Shown here: one piece after another, positions 18,856 through 26,852 of the stretch
Numbering within the stretch: position 1 is the stretch's first letter
Layout of the letters: each line of letters begins with the position of its first letter
From: an uncultured Christensenella sp.
GTDB lineage: Bacteria > Bacillota > Clostridia > Christensenellales > UBA3700
Assembly: GCA_949287655.1 (NCBI GenBank)
Contig: CASEHD010000003.1
Location: 161,349 to 225,348, forward strand
Direction of reading: 5' to 3'
DNA length: 64,000 nt
Program-made: the position numbers and the translations under genes
The notes under the pieces: model-generated
Seen by the model: the letters and a program-made list of their open reading frames with translations, nothing else
What the model was told of the DNA's origin: nothing
Database searches by the model: none

Positions 18856-20793
18856 TCAGTCGAGGCGTTTTTCGGCGATCTCTTTCCGCAGGCGCGCGAT
18901 AAAGTCGTCAAGGCTCATCTCGCCGATGACGCCCTCGCCGCGGCGGCGTACGGAGACGACTCCGCTTTCCGCTTCCTTGTCGCCGATGACTATCATATAA
19001 GGCACTTTTTCAAGCTGGGCGCTCCTTATCTTGTAGCCGACAGTCTCGCTTCTGTCGTCCAGCTCAGTCCTTATGCCGTAGTTGTACAGCTTGTCCGCGA
19101 TCGCCTTCGCGCTTTCGACGTTTCTGTCTGTAAGACTTATCACTTTGACCTGCGTCGGAGCGATCCACAGCGGAAACGCGCCGGCGTACTTTTCGATAAG
19201 CAAAGCGATAGTACGCTCGTAGCAGCCTATCGAGGTGCGGTGAATTATATACGGTCTTCTCTTTTCGCCGTTCTCGTCGACGTAATTCATGTCGAAATTT
19301 TCGGCGAGGAACATATCGACCTGTACGGTGATTATCGTGTCCTCTTTGCCGTGGACGTTCTTGATCTGAATGTCGAGCTTGGGGCCGTAGAATGCCGCTT
19401 CGCCGACCGCTTCCGTGTACTCTATGCCCAGGTGGTCGAGGATCTTTCTCATCGTGTCTTCAGCCTTATTCCAGACGTCGGGCTCATTGATATACTTTTT
19501 CGTATCGCTGGGGTCCCACTTGGAGAACCGGTACGTGACGTCGTTTTGCAGACCGCAGCAAGTCAGCATGTATTTGATGAGGTCGACGCAGCCTTTGAAC
19601 TCCTCTTCGAGCTGCTCGGGCGTGCATACGATGTGACCTTCGCTTATCGTGAACTGCCTTACGCGGATAAGACCGTGCATCTCGCCGCTCGCTTCGTTTC
19701 TGAACAGCGTCGAAGTCTCGCCGTATCTTATCGGCAGATCGCGGTAGCTCTTCAGTCCGTTGTTGTATATCGTGTACTGGAAGGGGCAGGTCATCGGACG
19801 CAGCGCGAACACTTCGTCGTCCTTTTCCTCGTCGCCTATGACAAACATGCCGTCCTTATAATGATCCCAGTGTCCGGACACCTTGTAAAGGTCGGATTTC
19901 GCCATATACGGGGTCTTTGTGCGGACGTAGCCGCGCCTTTCTTCCTCGTCCTCGACGAAACGCGTCAGCGTCTGATATATCTTTGTGCCCTTGGGCATAA
20001 GAAGAGGAAGACCCTGACCTATTTTTTCGTCGGTCATGAAGATGCCCAGCTCTCTTCCCAGCTTGTTGTGGTCGCGCTTCTTAGCCTCTTCGACCGCCGC
20101 CAGGTATTCTGTAAGATCGCTCTTTTTGTCAAAACATGTGCCGTAAATTCTGGACAGCATCTTGTTCTTCTCGTTGCCGCGCCAGTACGCGCCGGTAAGG
20201 CTGGTCAGCTTGAACGCCTTTATCATGCCGGTAGACGGCAGATGCGGTCCCGCGCACAGGTCGGTAAAACTGCCCTGACGGTAAAAGGATATCTCCGCGT
20301 CCTTGGGCAGGTCGTTGATAAGTTCGACCTTGTAAGGCTCGTCAAAGCCCTTCATCAGCTTTAACGCCTCTTTTCTGGGAAGCACGAATCTTTCGAGAGG
20401 ATAATTTGCCTTTATTATGCGCTTCATCTCCTCTTCTACCTTGTCGAGCTGCTCCATCGTGATCGGGGTCGTAAAGTCGAAATCGTAATAAAAACCGTCG
20501 TCGATAGCCGGTCCGATCGCGAGCTTCACGGTCGGGTAAACGGTCTTTACCGCCTGCGCCAGAACGTGCGCGCAGGTATGGCGGTATATCTTCCTGCCTT
20601 CGGGATCCTTGAAGGTCAGTATCTGCAGATTGCAATCCTTGTCAAGCGGCGTGTTCGCTTCGACGACCTTGCCGTCAACAATTGCGCCCAGCGTAACTCT
20701 GGCGAGACCTTCTGAAAGATCCTTCGCGATCTCGAGCACGGTCATTCCGTTTGCGTACTCTTTACTGCTTCCGTCTTTTAGTGTGATTATCAT
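18856..20793 (-). CDS. thrS: Threonyl-tRNA synthetase
   Basis: The 645-residue class II synthetase charges tRNA-Thr. Domains are: TGS (1-60), the editing domain with HTCAHVLAQ (HxxxH), the catalytic core with motif 2 RNEASGEMHGLIRVRQFT, zinc-ligand cysteine in RPMTCPFQ, and a C-terminal anticodon-binding domain. Length and order are normal. A T-box leader precedes it. Confidence 0.97.
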   Translation of the reverse strand: MIITLKDGSSKEYANGMTVLEIAKDLSEGLARVTLGAIVDGKVVEANTPLDKDCNLQILTFKDPEGRKIYRHTCAHVLAQAVKTVYPTVKLAIGPAIDDGFYYDFDFTTPITMEQLDKVEEEMKRIIKANYPLERFVLPRKEALKLMKGFDEPYKVELINDLPKDAEISFYRQGSFTDLCAGPHLPSTGMIKAFKLTSLTGAYWRGNEKNKMLSRIYGTCFDKKSDLTEYLAAVEEAKKRDHNKLGRELGIFMTDEKIGQGLPLLMPKGTKIYQTLTRFVEDEEERRGYVRTKTPYMAKSDLYKVSGHWDHYKDGMFVIGDEEKDDEVFALRPMTCPFQYTIYNNGLKSYRDLPIRYGETSTLFRNEASGEMHGLIRVRQFTISEGHIVCTPEQLEEEFKGCVDLIKYMLTCCGLQNDVTYRFSKWDPSDTKKYINEPDVWNKAEDTMRKILDHLGIEYTEAVGEAAFYGPKLDIQIKNVHGKEDTIITVQVDMFLAENFDMNYVDENGEKRRPYIIHRTSIGCYERTIALLIEKYAGAFPLWIAPTQVKVISLTDRNVESAKAIADKLYNYGIRTELDDRSETVGYKIRSAQLEKVPYMIVIGDKEAESGVVSVRRRGEGVIGEMSLDDFIARLRKEIAEKRLD

Positions 20794-20814
20794 AAAGATA
20801 CCTCCGTTGTCGTA

Positions 20815-21049
20815 TAAAAAACGTCCTTACGTTTTCACGTAAGGACGACTGTATGTCGCGGTTCCACCTTACTTACGGCGATATGCGCGCCGTCTCTCGA
20901 TCAACCCCCGTATCGTACGGGAACGTGCCTCACAGCGGTGGTACCCCGATCGGTCGGTCGCGCTTTCTTCTCAGCACCGAAAGCTCTCTGTAGCCCGTCT
21001 CCGTCAAGACATGTCCTCTGTCCGCCCATAGGGCGCGGCATTTGCTTTG
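20815..21049 (-). promoter_or_regulatory. T-box riboswitch of thrS
   Basis: On the minus strand the leader shows the T-box motif AAGGTGGAACCGCG (20857-20870). A 10-bp terminator stem GTCCTTACGT/ACGTAAGGAC with TTTTTT follows (20815-20846). A stem I region contains GGTACCACC, which offers the Thr specifier ACC. Uncharged tRNA-Thr would pair with the antiterminator bulge and let thrS be read. The leader fills the gap between promoter and thrS. Confidence 0.92.
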
Positions 21050-21056
21050 TGCATAT

Positions 21057-21085
21057 ATTATAAACCGCCCGTTTCCCTTTGTCAA
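21057..21085 (-). promoter_or_regulatory. Consensus promoter of the thrS T-box leader
   Basis: Minus strand TTGACA (21080-21085), 17-bp spacer, TATAAT (21057-21062): both hexamers are perfect. Confidence 0.9.
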
Positions 21086-21110
21086 TAGTTTAAAAAGCGA
21101 TTTTCACAGG

Positions 21111-21830
21111 TCATATCCGTCTTATCTTCGCAAAGTGCGACAACGCGCCCGACAGCCTTTCGTCCCTGAATCCCGCGTCGAGCGTTATCTCTTTCGCACC
21201 TCGGCTTACCGCGCAGTTGATAAGATTGAGAGTTTTGTCGTCGTAAAGTTCGTCTACGGTCACGAAGCCGCCGTTCGTCAGATCTGTCACAACAGGATTT
21301 TTTTCGTCCGCAATCAGCAGTTTCGACCTGTCGGCTCTCTCTCCGACGACATACCCCGCGACCTCGTACAGGTCGTCGTCATCGTATACGCCGTTGAACA
21401 AGTCTGAAGATATCGCCGCCAGCTCTTCCCAGTCTTCCTTTATACCGCGCATCGCGAAATTGTACACGCCGTCAATACAGATCACTTCGCTTCTTTTAAA
21501 AAGCCCGAAAAGTTCGTCGAAATCCCCCTCGCAATCGTAGTAGATCATCACCGCGAGAAGCGCGCTTTCCGCCGCCGTCGTCTTTTTTATTTTCAGTTTT
21601 CCGGTCAGGAACGCGTGTTTGAAATAAGTCGTAAGTATCTTCGCCGCGATCCCGCATACACAGTCGTCGACGGCTTCCCCGTCGCAGTCCTTCGCCGCCA
21701 CGGATATAACCGATCTGCTCTTATTCTCTTCCGCCGCAAATACCGCCGCCTTGTTCTTTTTCAGCTCTCTGATCAGGGCGCGGCATTCGCGCGCATAGTT
21801 CTTTCCGATCGTCACAGTTTTCTTCCACAT
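21111..21830 (-). CDS. YtxC-like protein
   Basis: The 239-residue protein has no obvious catalytic motif, signal peptide or membrane helix. It resembles the sporulation-associated YtxC family in size, in the N-terminal basic/hydrophobic pattern (LIRELKKNKAAVF) and in the C-terminal strands (INCAVSRGAKEITLDAG). In Bacillus ytxC lies directly before thrS in the same direction, as here, which supports the call. The thrS promoter lies in the gap, so the two need not be co-transcribed. The match is from memory of synteny and pattern only. Confidence 0.55.
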   Translation of the reverse strand: MWKKTVTIGKNYARECRALIRELKKNKAAVFAAEENKSRSVISVAAKDCDGEAVDDCVCGIAAKILTTYFKHAFLTGKLKIKKTTAAESALLAVMIYYDCEGDFDELFGLFKRSEVICIDGVYNFAMRGIKEDWEELAAISSDLFNGVYDDDDLYEVAGYVVGERADRSKLLIADEKNPVVTDLTNGGFVTVDELYDDKTLNLINCAVSRGAKEITLDAGFRDERLSGALSHFAKIRRI

Positions 21831-21898
21831 ACCGCTATTTTATGAGCGGCATGCGCCGGATATACTCCGCCGAACGATATATAAAAGCGATTTTTAGA

Positions 21899-21928
21899 TA
21901 AAAAACCGCCTGCATTACAGCAGACGGT
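21899..21928 (-). terminator. Intrinsic terminator after the DUF4838 lipoprotein gene
   Basis: Minus-strand stem CCGTCTGC / GCAGGCGG around TGTAAT followed by TTTTTT. Confidence 0.8.
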
Positions 21929-21935
21929 CGATCTG

Positions 21936-23936
21936 TCATTCCGTTATCTTTCTCTTCTTCTTCACGTACAGCAGTATCCCCGCCGCCGCTCCCGCCGCGA
22001 CTGCCGCTCCGCCGATAACGCAAAGAGAAATATACAGCTTTATCAGCGTCAGCTTTTTGGGGTAAACGTCGCTCAGAAATTCATCGATATACGGCGGAGC
22101 GATCTCATAGGGTCTCTCTATCCCGTGCTTTTTGACAAGCGTTTTGAATTCTTCAAACGCTTCTTCTTTGCCGGCGAGATCCCAGCCTTCTTCGTACATC
22201 TTCGCGTAAAGCGCGTTTATCCTTATCTCCTCGACGAACCCTGTCTTTGCTTCGTCGCCGCTCACCGCGTCGAGCGCTTTTTTAGTAAGGGTCAAATATC
22301 TTTCTATGTTTTCTCCGCTCAGATAGTCGTCGTAATGCGCCCGGGGCATATCGTAAAGGTCGAGTTCGACCGCTTCCGTCGCGACCGATTCGTGCATTAT
22401 ATCCATATACTCCGCGATATATCCCGCCGCTTCGCCGTAAGTCACCGCGACGTACTTGCCGATCAGCGCGCTTACGTCGACGTCGGTATCCCACAGCTGT
22501 TTTGCGAGAACGTAGCTCCTCAGGCACGCCATCTCGTCGCCCTGCTCTCTGCTGCCCTGGTGGAAAACGCTCCTTACGTTGTTTTCTTTATAGAATTCCA
22601 CGTTGTCCTTCTGCACCGCAAAATTCGGGTACGGCATAAGAAGGTTCTTGAAATCGACGACGTAATCCCATATAAACAGGTTGCCGCACACGGCGCTCCA
22701 GTCCTCGATCATCTTCTTTGCCTGCGCCGAAGCGGCGTTTCCGCCGTACTTACTGCTGTACAGCTGAGAGGTCTGTATCGGCGCGATCACGATGTTCACG
22801 TTGCTTTCGCATACGACGCCCGCCGGCGCGTCCTTCGTGTAAAGATACGCGAGAGTGCTGATATACTTGTCCGGGAAACGCTTCGCGAGCTTGTTTAGTA
22901 TCTCGATAAGCGCGCCCGCCCGCGAGCCGTACTTTTCATACGACTTGCCGCACTCTTCGCATTGGCAGTAGTTGTTGTTGTCGTTTATGCTTATGTCCCA
23001 GTATTTCGCTTCCGGATACTCAGCGATAAATTCAGCGAGTTTAGCTTCTATGATCGGATAAATGTCGGGATTTGAAAAACAGAGCTGGGTAGCCGCTCCG
23101 TCGTATTCGCACATTCTCTCGCCGTCGATAAGCGCGTAATATTCGGGATGAGATGCAAAATAAATTTCCGGATCCACGAATTTGAACACGCTGTGACACC
23201 AAGTGCCCCAGTATTTGTTGCCGTCGTTGCCGATATCCGACTTTTCGCCGGTACCGTTGCTTTTTATCCTCTTGCTCCAGCCGTTTTGCAGGACCTCGTA
23301 CTGATATATCCTTCGCCACGCAAAGTCGGGATTGCTCACGGCGTCGATATCGTCGATATATACGGTCGGCGCGGACGGAATATAATCATAGTCGTCCCTG
23401 ACGAACATACAGCCGAGTATGTCTTCCGCAAAGCCGTAGACGCCGTTTATCACCCCGTCGATCGCGGTATCCGCGGCAACGGAAGGCGACGACTTGATAT
23501 AAATATTGCCGCCTTCGCTTTTTATCAGATAACCGTCGTCGGCAGCCTCGTCCGCGGTAATGCCGGCGGAATATGAAGTATTGCCCAGCGAAATATATTT
23601 GCCCGCATAAAACTGCGCGTCCGTAATAACCTCGAAGCCGTCGCTTCCCGTCATCTTTCTCAATACGTCGCGAAGATACTCCGCGTCCTCTTCAAGCTTT
23701 TCGCTTTCTGAATACGGCAAAACTATTTTATAGTCGCTTTTTCCGTCTTTCGCGAGGCAGATATCCTTTTCTTCTGCAAGATAATTCGACCACTCGCCCT
23801 CGTCGTACACGGCGTTTTCCGCAACGGAAATCACGGTTTCCGACTTCTTACCGCCGCCTTCCGCCCCTGTGCACGCCGACGCGAATATCGAAAATACGAC
23901 GATCGACAATAATACCGCAAATATCTTTTTCTTCAT
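21936..23936 (-). CDS. DUF4838-type surface lipoprotein
   Basis: The protein has 666 residues. A lipoprotein signal (MKKKIFAVLLSIVVF..., lipobox ASAC with C22) is followed by an alpha-glucuronidase/hexosaminidase-like N-terminal domain. A long DUF4838 region comes next (WDISINDNNNYCQCEECG and SVFHQGSREQGDEM). The C-terminus has a membrane helix near 630-655 and a KKKRK tail. Dual anchoring at both ends is unusual. DUF4838 proteins of gut bacteria are linked to glycan breakdown, but no activity is proven. The start at 23936 is chosen over 23987 because AGAGG precedes it and a signal peptide follows at once. Confidence 0.8.
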   Translation of the reverse strand: MKKKIFAVLLSIVVFSIFASACTGAEGGGKKSETVISVAENAVYDEGEWSNYLAEEKDICLAKDGKSDYKIVLPYSESEKLEEDAEYLRDVLRKMTGSDGFEVITDAQFYAGKYISLGNTSYSAGITADEAADDGYLIKSEGGNIYIKSSPSVAADTAIDGVINGVYGFAEDILGCMFVRDDYDYIPSAPTVYIDDIDAVSNPDFAWRRIYQYEVLQNGWSKRIKSNGTGEKSDIGNDGNKYWGTWCHSVFKFVDPEIYFASHPEYYALIDGERMCEYDGAATQLCFSNPDIYPIIEAKLAEFIAEYPEAKYWDISINDNNNYCQCEECGKSYEKYGSRAGALIEILNKLAKRFPDKYISTLAYLYTKDAPAGVVCESNVNIVIAPIQTSQLYSSKYGGNAASAQAKKMIEDWSAVCGNLFIWDYVVDFKNLLMPYPNFAVQKDNVEFYKENNVRSVFHQGSREQGDEMACLRSYVLAKQLWDTDVDVSALIGKYVAVTYGEAAGYIAEYMDIMHESVATEAVELDLYDMPRAHYDDYLSGENIERYLTLTKKALDAVSGDEAKTGFVEEIRINALYAKMYEEGWDLAGKEEAFEEFKTLVKKHGIERPYEIAPPYIDEFLSDVYPKKLTLIKLYISLCVIGGAAVAAGAAAGILLYVKKKRKITE

Positions 23937-24030
23937 ACGTCCTCTTCCTTTTTGCGCGGATCGCCCGCACCACTTTGATTTTAGCATATCTGTCGCAATA
24001 TTTCAATACAGGCGCGGCATCTGCGACGAT

Positions 24031-24062
24031 TTTCACCGTTACGCGCAAAACTATCATATAAT
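24031..24062 (+). promoter_or_regulatory. Possible sporulation-type promoter of the collagen-like gene
   Basis: CATATAAT near 24055-24062 fits the CATAnnnT minus-10 of mother-cell sigma factors (SigE/SigK), with ACC 17 bp upstream. The same stretch also contains TATAAT, so a vegetative promoter with a poor minus-35 is an alternative. Confidence 0.35.
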
Positions 24063-24094
24063 GAACGACTGCCATGCAGTATAAAGGAGACATT

Positions 24095-24853
24095 ATGCGG
24101 TATTTTATCAGTGAAAATTGTTACAGGCGTTGCAATACGCCGTATTATATGCTGTGCGGGCTTCCCCTTTCCGCGCTTAAAGGAGCTACCGGCGCGACCG
24201 GACCGGCAGGTCCGGCTGGAGGACCGACCGGGGCAACGGGTCCTGTAGGTCCCACCGGGGCAACAGGCGTTACAGGCGCAACAGGCGTTACAGGCGTTAC
24301 CGGCGCAACGGGTCCCACCGGCGCAAGCGGGGCAACGGGTCCCACGGGACCCGTAGGTCCCACCGGGGCAACAGGCGTTACCGGCGCAACGGGCGCGACC
24401 GGTGAAGACGGTCAGGCGGCGACGATCTCCGTCGGCAACGTAACTACGGGTGAACCCGGCACGCAGGCTTCGGTAACCAACGTGGGCGGAGTAACGGGCA
24501 TTGCCGGCGCAACAGGCGTTACCGGCGCAACGGGCGCGACCGGTGAAGACGGTCAAGCGGCGACGATCTCCGTCGGCAACGTAACTACGGGTGAACCCGG
24601 CACGCAGGCTTCTGTAACCAACACGGGTACGCTCAACAAAGCGATACTCGATTTCGTTATCCCTCAAGGACCCACGGGCGCGACCGGAGCGACCGGCGTT
24701 GCCGGAGCAACGGGCGCAACGGGACGGGCGCGACCGGAGCGACCGGCGTTGCCGGAGCAACGGGCGCAACGGGATCAGACGGCGCAACGGGCGCGACCGG
24801 TCCCGCTCTCAGCGAATACGCGGGTCTTTACAACTCAAATCCTCAACAGATAA
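24095..24853 (+). CDS. Collagen-like (BclA-type) protein, reading frame broken by a duplication
   Basis: As it stands the frame gives 252 residues. There is a short N-terminus [18 protein letters not shown], then Gly-x-Thr/Pro triplets (GATGATGP...), two copies of a non-collagen insert ([19 protein letters not shown]), and more triplets. From about 24724 a wrong-frame Arg-rich tail follows. This layout is that of exosporium or surface collagen-like proteins of Clostridia and Bacilli. The natural C-terminal globular domain is encoded downstream in the plus-one frame. A 50-bp exact tandem duplication (24674-24773) causes the shift. The start has AAAGGAG five bases upstream. Confidence 0.8.
   Translation: MRYFISENCYRRCNTPYYMLCGLPLSALKGATGATGPAGPAGGPTGATGPVGPTGATGVTGATGVTGVTGATGPTGASGATGPTGPVGPTGATGVTGATGATGEDGQAATISVGNVTTGEPGTQASVTNVGGVTGIAGATGVTGATGATGEDGQAATISVGNVTTGEPGTQASVTNTGTLNKAILDFVIPQGPTGATGATGVAGATGATGRARPERPALPEQRAQRDQTAQRARPVPLSANTRVFTTQILNR
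24368..24622 (+). repeat. Long direct repeat inside the collagen-like gene
   Basis: A 114-bp segment at 24368-24481 recurs at 24509-24622 with very few differences. The offset of 141 bp is 47 codons, so it keeps frame and duplicates one collagen-insert module. Confidence 0.85.
24674..24773 (+). repeat. Exact 50-bp tandem duplication causing a frameshift
   Basis: Bases 24674-24723 and 24724-24773 are identical. Fifty is not a multiple of three, so the second copy throws the collagen-like gene out of frame. With a single copy the frame would be open from 24095 to 25254. Confidence 0.92.
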
Positions 24854-25254
24854 CGCCGTCCTCTTCGCCCTCTCCCGTTGGAGTGGCTCTTGACGCGGCG
24901 ATGCCGACGGATACGATGACGGCTACGGCAAACAAGCTTACGGTGACAAACACGGGCACTTACAGAATCGCGTATTCCGTCAACGCGACAAGCGATCAAA
25001 ACGGCGAAGTCAAGCCTTACGTAAGGATAAACAATTCTGAGGTCGAACACAGCGCGGTGAACGGTCTGTTCCCGGCAGGCGCAACCGCTCAAACGGCTTA
25101 TCCGAAGGACTTTCAGAACAGTTTTCTCTCAGACCTTAACGCGGGAGATCAAATTGACCTCGCGATCGAATTCCCCAACGCGGAGCAATATCCTTCTTTC
25201 ACGCTCAACATCGCTGCCAATCGCGCGCTGTTGCATGCGATCAGGATAAAGTGA
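24774..25254 (+). pseudogene. Displaced C-terminal domain of the collagen-like protein
   Basis: Read in the frame next to the collagen part, this segment continues Gly-x-Thr triplets ([11 protein letters not shown]). It then gives a globular domain of about 140 residues with BclA-C/TNF-like beta-strand pattern ([39 protein letters not shown]), ending in IRIK. Such domains trimerise and cap the collagen stalk. It has no proper start of its own; a GTG at 24883 would split the domain. It belongs to the gene starting at 24095 and is cut off by the 50-bp duplication. Confidence 0.8.
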
Positions 25255-25268
25255 TCGTACGCGAAGCA

Positions 25269-25298
25269 GCCGATCCCCGCCGAAAAAACGGCGGGGAT
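25269..25298 (+). terminator. Strong hairpin after the collagen-like gene
   Basis: Stem GATCCCCGCCG / CGGCGGGGATC around AAAAAA, then TTAAAT. The U-run is short, so termination may be partial. Confidence 0.6.
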
Positions 25299-25311
25299 CT
25301 TAAATCACGGC

Positions 25312-25340
25312 TTGTAATTTTTAAACGAACGGTGTATAAT
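25312..25340 (+). promoter_or_regulatory. Promoter of the small membrane protein gene
   Basis: TTGTAA (25312-25317), 17-bp spacer, TATAAT (25335-25340), then GGAGGTG before the start at 25369. Confidence 0.75.
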
Positions 25341-25368
25341 AGACTTAACGGAATTCGGAGGTGAAATT

Positions 25369-25602
25369 ATGAATTCGATCGTTAAAGGTTTTGACTCTCT
25401 TCCGAGAATAGTCAAAGTTATTTTTGCGCTGCCCGTCCTCGACATCCTGTGGGCGATATACAGGCTTTGCCGCAGTATCGCGAAGAAAAATACGCTTGCG
25501 ATAATTCTGGCGATATTGATGCTCGTCCTGTGCCCGGTCATCTTCTGGATCGTCGACCTTATCACGACGATATTGACAGGCAAGGTCGTCTGGCTGGTCT
25601 GA
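25369..25602 (+). CDS. Small two-helix membrane protein of unknown function
   Basis: The 77-residue protein has two hydrophobic segments (about 17-33 and 43-66) linked by a basic loop (RLCRSIAKKN), so both ends probably lie on the same side of the membrane. It has its own promoter, a strong ribosome site (GGAGGTG) and a terminator, which makes it a real single-gene unit. It resembles short hypothetical proteins common in Firmicutes; no function is known to me. Confidence 0.75.
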   Translation: MNSIVKGFDSLPRIVKVIFALPVLDILWAIYRLCRSIAKKNTLAIILAILMLVLCPVIFWIVDLITTILTGKVVWLV

Positions 25603-25614
25603 CGGCGCGAAACG

Positions 25615-25650
25615 TCAAAAAACGCGGGAGTTCTTCCCGCGTTTTTTATG
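25615..25650. terminator. Terminator between the small membrane protein and mscS
   Basis: Stem AAAACGCGGGA / TCCCGCGTTTT with flanking A- and T-runs on both sides, so it can work for both convergent genes. Confidence 0.85.
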
Positions 25651-25691
25651 CTCTTTTATCTTGTTTTTTTTGAGATCAAACCTTGAAACGG

Positions 25692-26501
25692 TTATTTTTC
25701 GTGAACGTCCAGCTGAGGATAAGGTATCTCGATATTGTTTTCGTCAAAAGCCTTCTTTACTCTTTCGAGAAGATACCACTTTGAATCCCAATACTTGTTC
25801 GTCGGCACCCAGAAACGCGCGAGAATGTTGATGCTGCTTGAAGCGTGCTCTGTGATATTCACGAACGGCGCGGGGTCTTTGAGCACGTAATCCAGCTCTC
25901 CTATGCAGTCCTGAATGACCTGCTTCGCCTTCTCGAAATCGTCGTTGTAGGATATCGAGAAAATAAGATCCTGACGCCTGGTATCGTTCTGGTTGACGTT
26001 CACGATATGCTCGTTGGACACCTTGCCGTTGGGCATTACTACGACCTTGTTGTCGCCCGTTTTCAGATATGTGTAGAAAAGTTTTATATCGGTGACCGTG
26101 CCCTCGTAGCCGTCGCACTGAACGTAATCGCCTATCTTGTACGGATGCATTATCAGAATGACTATGCCGCCCGCGAGATTGGATAAAGACCCCTGCAACG
26201 CAAGACCTATCGCAACGCCTGCGCTTGCGATCGCCGCGGTAATGCTGGCTGTCTGTATGCCGAGATAATCGAGAAACGCAAGTGTCAGCACGAATTTGAC
26301 CGCTCTTCTCGTCGTCGGCACAACTACTCTGATTATCGTCGGTTCAAGAAGCTTGCGGTTTAATAGCTTATCAAGCTTTTTCGTAAAGAAATTCGTAAGT
26401 TTAAAGAGGATAAACAGGATTATCAGCCCGATGACGACCTTTATCCCTTCGGTGATCGCCCAAGAGCCCACCTCTTTAAGCATCGCGACAAAATTGTCCA
26501 T
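25692..26501 (-). CDS. mscS: Small-conductance mechanosensitive channel
   Basis: The 269-residue protein has the MscS layout: membrane helices near 15-35 and 65-85, the pore helix with alternating Ala/Gly (SAGVAIGLALQGSLSNLAGG, about 93-112), then the beta domain (YKIGDYVQCDGYEGTVTDI) and the C-terminal cytoplasmic cage. MscS opens under membrane tension to release solutes during osmotic downshift. Another mechanosensitive channel, mscL, lies on the far side of the prophage, so before phage entry the two were neighbours about 1.4 kb apart with the tRNA between them. Confidence 0.93.
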   Translation of the reverse strand: MDNFVAMLKEVGSWAITEGIKVVIGLIILFILFKLTNFFTKKLDKLLNRKLLEPTIIRVVVPTTRRAVKFVLTLAFLDYLGIQTASITAAIASAGVAIGLALQGSLSNLAGGIVILIMHPYKIGDYVQCDGYEGTVTDIKLFYTYLKTGDNKVVVMPNGKVSNEHIVNVNQNDTRRQDLIFSISYNDDFEKAKQVIQDCIGELDYVLKDPAPFVNITEHASSSINILARFWVPTNKYWDSKWYLLERVKKAFDENNIEIPYPQLDVHEK

Positions 26502-26676
26502 TTTCGCTCTCCTTTCAAAGTATCTCGAATATTATATCCTTTTTTGAGTATAAAAGCAACAATGACGCACAAAATTACCCAGCCATATTATATAAAAATT
26601 TTTTTATCAAACCTCAATAAATCCATTGACAAAACGGCAAAAAACCTTTATCATATCTAATGCAACTTAAAGAAAT

Positions 26677-26759
26677 GCGGTTATGGCGGAACTGGCAGAC
26701 GCGTACGTTTGAGGGGCGTATGGGAGACCATCCGGGTTCAAGTCCCGGTAACCGCACCA
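26677..26759 (+). tRNA. tRNA-Leu (GAG)
   Basis: An 83-base cloverleaf with acceptor stem GCGGTTA / TAACCGC, an anticodon arm TACGT-TTGAGGG-GCGTA giving anticodon GAG, a long variable arm typical of tRNA-Leu, the T arm with GTTCAAGTC and an encoded CCA end. The last 16 bases form the left attachment core of the prophage, and the tRNA is kept intact. Confidence 0.95.
26744..26759 (+). other. attL core
   Basis: CCCGGTAACCGCACCA forms the 3' end of tRNA-Leu and recurs exactly at 61569. Including the preceding AAGT versus AAGC, the match is 19 of 20 bases. Confidence 0.9.
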
Positions 26760-26769
26760 AAAGAAAAAA

Positions 26770-26818
26770 GAGGGCTAAAATACCGTAAAAAACGGCGTTT
26801 TGCCCTCAATTTTTATAG
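26770..26818 (+). terminator. Terminator just inside the left prophage end
   Basis: Long hairpin GAGGGC-TAAAA-CCG / CGG-TTTTG-CCCTC followed by ATTTTT. It can end the tRNA transcript after integration, replacing the host terminator now at 61613-61650. Confidence 0.75.
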
Positions 26819-26830
26819 TGTGGTGAAGTG

Positions 26831-26850
26831 TTTGACACAATTTGACACAA
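26831..26850 (+). repeat. Arm-type integrase sites near attL
   Basis: Two adjacent copies of TTTGACACAA, 72 bp inside the core. The same pair occurs near attR. Confidence 0.7.
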
Positions 26851-26852
26851 TT

